Source: Patescibacteria group bacterium
GTDB lineage: Bacteria; Patescibacteriota; JACMRA01
Assembly: GCA_029935375.1 (NCBI GenBank)
Contig: JAOZKL010000011.1
Location: 1 to 19,948, forward strand
DNA: 19,948 nucleotides
Direction of reading: 5' to 3'
The notes under the pieces were generated by a model. It was not told the origin of the DNA. It searched no databases and saw only the letters and a program-made list of their open reading frames with translations. Both the position numbers and the translations under genes were made by a program. Of the stretch, positions 16,021 through 19,948 are shown in pieces. Within the stretch, counting starts at the first letter, position 1; every line of letters begins with the position of its first letter.

Positions 16021-16722
16021 TTACTCAGCATCTATAATACCATACTCAGCCAAACAGTCAGCCCAAACCTGCATCCCGCCAGTATAGGGTGCTTCTTCTA
16101 TTTTTTCTTGAGTCTCTGTAGAGAATGAATCGTAATTATCTTGAATCATTTTTGTGATTTGGTCTGATGTATAACCGTTAAATCGCTCATTATTCTCGAC
16201 CTCAAGCCTCTCCTCCTCTTCTCTTATCTCCTCATCTGTTTGTGGCGGATAATACCTCCAAGTTATTTCATCAGAGTCGGGTTCTGATTTATTACGGTTT
16301 TGCTTGAACTGATTGCAATCATCTTCTACCATTTCAGATAGTTTTGAGAAGGTCGTATCATAAATCACTGCTGTTCCATTTTTTTTAATCTTCCACTCTT
16401 GAGAAAAAATAGTATCTCTTGAATATTTATAAAGCTCTAAATAATAATGCTCGTTTTCAGATACTGTAAAAACCAATCCATTATAAATTTCTTTTAAGCC
16501 GCTGTTACTACATTTTATAAAAATATAAGGCTCACGATCTTCTAACCAATCCCAACCTACAGGATCATATCCAATCTGAGGAGAAACGGTATTGTAATAA
16601 TCCTTTATCCCATCTTTAGTCTTTGTAAATGGATAAAGAATAAAACCAAGCACGAGCAGTGTCAAAACCCCAACAAACAATACCCATTTTTTTTGTTTAA
16701 AAACATCTTTTAATTTGAACAT
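16021..16722 (-). CDS. Single-pass membrane protein downstream of the M23/lipase gene
   Basis: Not recognised. The 233-residue product has a short basic N-terminus, one hydrophobic helix (about 12-32) and a polar C-terminal domain that should face outside. The first half (about 33-135) is aromatic and beta-looking (GYDPVGWDWLEDREPYIFIK). It is followed by a strongly acidic helix (about 147-178) and a compact C-terminal stretch with TGGMQVWADCLAEYG. Cysteines at 71, 136 and 223 could allow a disulfide. The gene begins 14 bases after the stop of the large M23/lipase gene, on the same strand and without an obvious promoter, so the two should share an mRNA. It might tether, assist or protect against that enzyme; this is inference from position only. 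Confidence 0.82.
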   Translation of the reverse strand: MFKLKDVFKQKKWVLFVGVLTLLVLGFILYPFTKTKDGIKDYYNTVSPQIGYDPVGWDWLEDREPYIFIKCSNSGLKEIYNGLVFTVSENEHYYLELYKYSRDTIFSQEWKIKKNGTAVIYDTTFSKLSEMVEDDCNQFKQNRNKSEPDSDEITWRYYPPQTDEEIREEEERLEVENNERFNGYTSDQITKMIQDNYDSFSTETQEKIEEAPYTGGMQVWADCLAEYGIIDAE

Positions 16723-16736
16723 AATTTGCTATTTAC

Positions 16737-19700
16737 CTATTTAAAATACACTCTCTCACTTTTACCAGCCCTTGCCAACTCAAGCTCATCCATCAACCAA
16801 TCATCACAATAATCCAAGTCTTTATTTCCTGGTATTATAATAAATGGCCTGTATTGATTTGCACTACTAGATATCGACTTTCTCAAAATTACATAATCAT
16901 TGTTTGAATTACTACCCGCGATATAATCAAACATATTTTTCTTGAGAATAATAGAATCTGAACCTTTGTTAAAATCTGGCAGGCTCAAAGTATTCTTAAT
17001 CGGAGTCCTGTTTATAGAGCTCCCGTAACTATAAAACACATCATCTCCATACCCACCATGCATATATAATAGCACTTCATTATTTTTGTCAACTATATAT
17101 TTTGGCCTTGGATCAATGATATTGTCTAGGTCATTACCATAAAACACCCAATCACCATCATCATTCAATCTCAAATAATCTGGAACCCCCTCCTTTTCTC
17201 CTTTGGTGTAAATTTTTCCATCGATCTTTCTATTGCCTTTTCCGAGTGCATTTTCCTCAAAACTATTAGAGGTCGTCATTCTCATATTTTTCGTAGACAA
17301 TATATCATTCCAATCATTAGGATCGTGCAAATTATTGGCAAATAAATATCTAACCCAAAAATGAGAACCTAGCAAGGTACAGTCCATACTTGTTATACTA
17401 TTACAGTTAGATTCATCATCAAAAGAAATTGAAAAAGTCTCATGTGCTGTAACTGCTAGATATCTATTACCAGGGAGCGAGGTGTCGCCAACAAAACTCC
17501 TAGAAAACCCAAAAACATCCTTGAAATAATCATTTTGCTCTTTCCCACCAGATAGAGAGTAGACCGTCTGCTCACCCTCTGTGTTACCATCTAGATCATA
17601 ACCATTGAGCTCGGGTCCAAACGAAAAACCTCCTGCATTACCTTGATTTGGAGGGTCCATAAGAGTCCCATCCACAACACCACCATATTGACGAGCTGTC
17701 TCAGCAGACAGTAATGTACCAAGTGAATGACCTATAATATGAATATTATCACCACCTAACTGACCATTACTCCACCGATCCAAGTGCTTTTTGACCTCTC
17801 TAGCGGTCGGCACTACCCAAGGTGCTGCCTTATCCACTCTTGGTAAAGGTGTTGTGCAGCAACTGCTTGCAGCTTCCTTCCAATTCAAAACCAGCACTAT
17901 AGCATTTGGCTGTTCAGATTTGACACCGCTTCCTATCTTTATCCAGTTGTCTAAGTTGTAAAAACTACTGCTATCAGGATCATTCTCCCACCCATGAAAC
18001 AAAAGATACACGTCTGATTTGCCATCCCATTTTTGAAGATTATCCGAATTGCCAGCATCATGAATCACCTGAAAATTAACACTCCTAACATTAGGGTCAA
18101 TACCATCCCTTATATTATTATTAGAGTCCCACCAACCGCCTTGATCATCTCTGTGCTCATTTTTAACATCAAATACTTTTGAAAGCGGTGTTGAAATTTC
18201 GTCCTGTTTTTTACTACAAGTATTAATCGTCTTATTCTCAAACTCTTGATAGCAATAAAACTGCTTTGTAGCAAACATCCCTTTGTAACTAGATTCCCTA
18301 TTGAGCTGTGTATCCTCGACCGCAAAACCATAACTACCTGATGTTCCACCTTTTTGTTCGTATTTATCTGCGACAGAATTAACAACAAAGAATGATTCAA
18401 AACCTTTCTTACACTTTATTGGATTCAGTCTTTGACAACCTTTCTCCCACTTATACCCATAAATACTATTATTCGTATAATCTCCGTTAGTATGCTCTCC
18501 AGGTAATCGCCTTTCGAATCTTTGATACCAGGCTTGGTTCTCCATTGCAACACTATCGTCACGAACGGCTGCATCACCTTCTTCACTCTTTGGTACACCT
18601 ATTATTCCGCAGGCTTTATCCTCTCTTTGGTATTTATCATATATTCCGTTTTTGACAAAGTATGGATCGTTTGTATATGGGTTCAACATTACTATACCGT
18701 CATAAGCAATCTCATTATTGTTTTTGTCGTATGTCTTATCCACTTTGATATATTTGACATCACAACTGTTTTCTAATTTGATAAAGGTTGCTAACCCTTT
18801 TGCATAATCCCAAAAGTATGCTTGAATAAACCTATCTGAGACCCCAGACAATCTTTCTTTATACTCTTGGCTTACATAGAAACTTTCTAACTCGGTATAA
18901 CTACTAAAGTTATCAATAAGGTATTGTGCTAATAACTGTTTTTGCTCATCCTCTGAAATTGTATAGTCTGGATAACCATCAAAACCATCTTCAAGCCCTC
19001 CATGTCCCTCAGCCGGACAATAGCCACTGTACAAACTATCTGGTATGTTTGTGTTTTGTTTGCCTAAGAATAGTTCTGGATCTATCTGTATATTGTTTGA
19101 TCTTACTTCTAAATGTAGATGAGATCCTGTGGATCTGCCTGTTGATCCCATTCTACCTATTATTGTGTTTTGATCTACATAGTCCCCCGCTCTTAATTGT
19201 GTTGCATTCTCTGGCATCAGATGAGTATAGATTGTTTTGATAGTTTTGCCTCCTATGTTACCGTGGTTGATTATGACCTGGTTTCCAAATGTTGAACTCC
19301 AACCTCCTGCTTTTAGATCTTTTCCATAATCATCCCTTTGGCTGTAGTCTGCATATTGTATTGTTCCTGGGTATGTTGCATAAATATCTGTTCCGTGTGG
19401 TATTCCGTTGTAGTCTACACCACCATGATCTGCAGTTCCGCTTGCGTAGTTTGCTGATTTTCCAAAAGGATGAGCTATATATGCATTTTGATTGTGGAAT
19501 GGAGATGTGAACATTCCATTACTAAATCCACATATTGGACAGGGTTTTGTGGTTATTGTAATAGGTTTTGTTGAGTTAGATATATTACCTGCTCTATCTA
19601 TTTGTTTGGCTGTTATGGTGTATGTCGTATTGCCACATTGTAATGCTCTGTTAAGTATATTGTCTGGGTTGTACGATACTTGATCTACTGTATATATTGC

Positions 19701-19948
19701 ACTGTTGTTGTTTGCTTGTTTGTTGTTTATTGTATTTGAGTTGTTTGTATTGTTGTTGAAGTTTGAACTACTTGATGAACTATTCTCAAATTGACTCAAG
19801 TCCGTTGTTATTCTAGAATCTATTATATCTAAGGTTTTACCCTTCTTCATCCTTAGTTTTATCTTTGTTGTTTTAGAGTTATTATCTGTTATTGATCCAT
19901 TGTTGTTACCATTGTTTGTGATTTCTAGTAGTATTGTAGATTCTGACT
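16737..19948 (-). CDS. Multidomain exported protein: M23 peptidase, LGFP-like repeats, lipase-like hydrolase, RTX-like tail (5' end outside window)
   Basis: Partial: the reading frame stays open to the right edge, so the true start and any signal peptide lie beyond 19948. Residues are counted from the internal Met at 19850. An Asn/Ser/Thr-rich stretch (22-50) leads into an Ig-like segment (about 52-102) ending in CPIC. The M23 (LytM) domain (about 117-265) has H142-GGV-D146, H210 and HLH (H244, H246), the complete zinc and catalytic set for cutting peptidoglycan cross-bridges. Two LGFP-like units (about 395-450 and 487-540) suggest wall binding. A pancreatic-lipase-like alpha/beta hydrolase (about 600-845) shows LLFHGW, LVLNWKEA, GHSLG (Ser709), a likely acid D732 in MDPPN and a likely H830. 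The C-terminus (about 890-995) has degenerate RTX-like motifs, for example GGYGDDVFY. It probably acts on the cell surface or is secreted. M23 is firm, lipase likely, LGFP and RTX tentative. Confidence 0.88.
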   Translation of the reverse strand, partial: SESTILLEITNNGNNNGSITDNNSKTTKIKLRMKKGKTLDIIDSRITTDLSQFENSSSSSSNFNNNTNNSNTINNKQANNNSAIYTVDQVSYNPDNILNRALQCGNTTYTITAKQIDRAGNISNSTKPITITTKPCPICGFSNGMFTSPFHNQNAYIAHPFGKSANYASGTADHGGVDYNGIPHGTDIYATYPGTIQYADYSQRDDYGKDLKAGGWSSTFGNQVIINHGNIGGKTIKTIYTHLMPENATQLRAGDYVDQNTIIGRMGSTGRSTGSHLHLEVRSNNIQIDPELFLGKQNTNIPDSLYSGYCPAEGHGGLEDGFDGYPDYTISEDEQKQLLAQYLIDNFSSYTELESFYVSQEYKERLSGVSDRFIQAYFWDYAKGLATFIKLENSCDVKYIKVDKTYDKNNNEIAYDGIVMLNPYTNDPYFVKNGIYDKYQREDKACGIIGVPKSEEGDAAVRDDSVAMENQAWYQRFERRLPGEHTNGDYTNNSIYGYKWEKGCQRLNPIKCKKGFESFFVVNSVADKYEQKGGTSGSYGFAVEDTQLNRESSYKGMFATKQFYCYQEFENKTINTCSKKQDEISTPLSKVFDVKNEHRDDQGGWWDSNNNIRDGIDPNVRSVNFQVIHDAGNSDNLQKWDGKSDVYLLFHGWENDPDSSSFYNLDNWIKIGSGVKSEQPNAIVLVLNWKEAASSCCTTPLPRVDKAAPWVVPTAREVKKHLDRWSNGQLGGDNIHIIGHSLGTLLSAETARQYGGVVDGTLMDPPNQGNAGGFSFGPELNGYDLDGNTEGEQTVYSLSGGKEQNDYFKDVFGFSRSFVGDTSLPGNRYLAVTAHETFSISFDDESNCNSITSMDCTLLGSHFWVRYLFANNLHDPNDWNDILSTKNMRMTTSNSFEENALGKGNRKIDGKIYTKGEKEGVPDYLRLNDDGDWVFYGNDLDNIIDPRPKYIVDKNNEVLLYMHGGYGDDVFYSYGSSINRTPIKNTLSLPDFNKGSDSIILKKNMFDYIAGSNSNNDYVILRKSISSSANQYRPFIIIPGNKDLDYCDDWLMDELELARAGKSERVYFK

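Noticed and set aside
18926..19683. Plus-strand open frames opposite the M23 domain
   Set aside because: They are antisense to a clear M23 domain with all catalytic residues, and are very rich in Leu, Cys and Val without motifs.
19701..19787. Tandem repeat or CRISPR-like signal in the T/G-rich + strand stretch
   Set aside because: It is the reverse strand of an Asn/Ser/Thr-rich coding linker; there are no regular repeat and spacer units.
1..19948. Alternative genetic code with TGA read as Gly or Trp, as in some CPR lineages
   Set aside because: Conserved genes are full length without in-frame TGA, and the TatD-like gene ends naturally at TGA.

Overview
The window is AT-rich (roughly one third G+C), densely packed and reads cleanly with the standard bacterial code. 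TGA is a real stop (the TatD-like gene ends in TGA), and conserved genes such as fmt, der, proS and a class B PBP are open along their full length. Long lysine-rich cytoplasmic N-termini, many single-pass membrane proteins of unknown function, expanded versions of housekeeping proteins, few Shine-Dalgarno motifs and tiny intergenic gaps suggest a small-genome uncultivated bacterium of the Patescibacteria/CPR kind. That placement is inference; no rRNA or other marker here settles the phylum.

Layout. 1-249: a hairpin, then tRNA-Gln(UUG), leading into fmt (+). 1377-1411: a two-way terminator separates fmt from a leftward block: an unknown membrane-anchored protein (1439-3076), an unknown soluble protein (3137-3811) coupled to a LOG-family protein (3815-4462), and der (4528-6375), whose Der protein carries a large extra domain. 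A divergent promoter region (6376-6497) starts a rightward operon: membrane protein with a long extracytoplasmic part (6498-7625), class B penicillin-binding protein (7646-10012) and TatD-family metal-dependent hydrolase (10019-10888). The last meets a TMEM43-family membrane protein (10871-12061, minus) tail to tail with an 18-base overlap. Further right on the minus strand, proS (14186-15907) is followed after 15 bases by a DUF262/DUF1524 GmrSD-like restriction protein (12116-14170). The right edge holds a two-gene minus-strand unit: a very large exported-type protein (16737 to beyond 19948) and a small membrane-anchored protein (16021-16722).

The most interesting element is the right-hand protein. 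It combines an Ig-like segment, an intact M23 (LytM) peptidoglycan peptidase domain, LGFP-like cell-wall-binding repeats, a pancreatic-lipase-like alpha/beta hydrolase with a GHSLG nucleophile motif, and a degenerate RTX-like C-terminus. Together these look like an envelope-attacking surface or secreted enzyme able to act on both wall and lipid, possibly against a host or competitor cell, with the downstream membrane protein as an obvious candidate partner. Other notable points are the Der insertion domain, the defence gene tucked behind proS, a 14-base promoter/leader block shared by two membrane-protein genes, and promoters that predict nearly leaderless mRNAs.

No insertion sequence, integrase, CRISPR array, rRNA or origin was seen. 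No gene-free stretch exceeds 250 bases.
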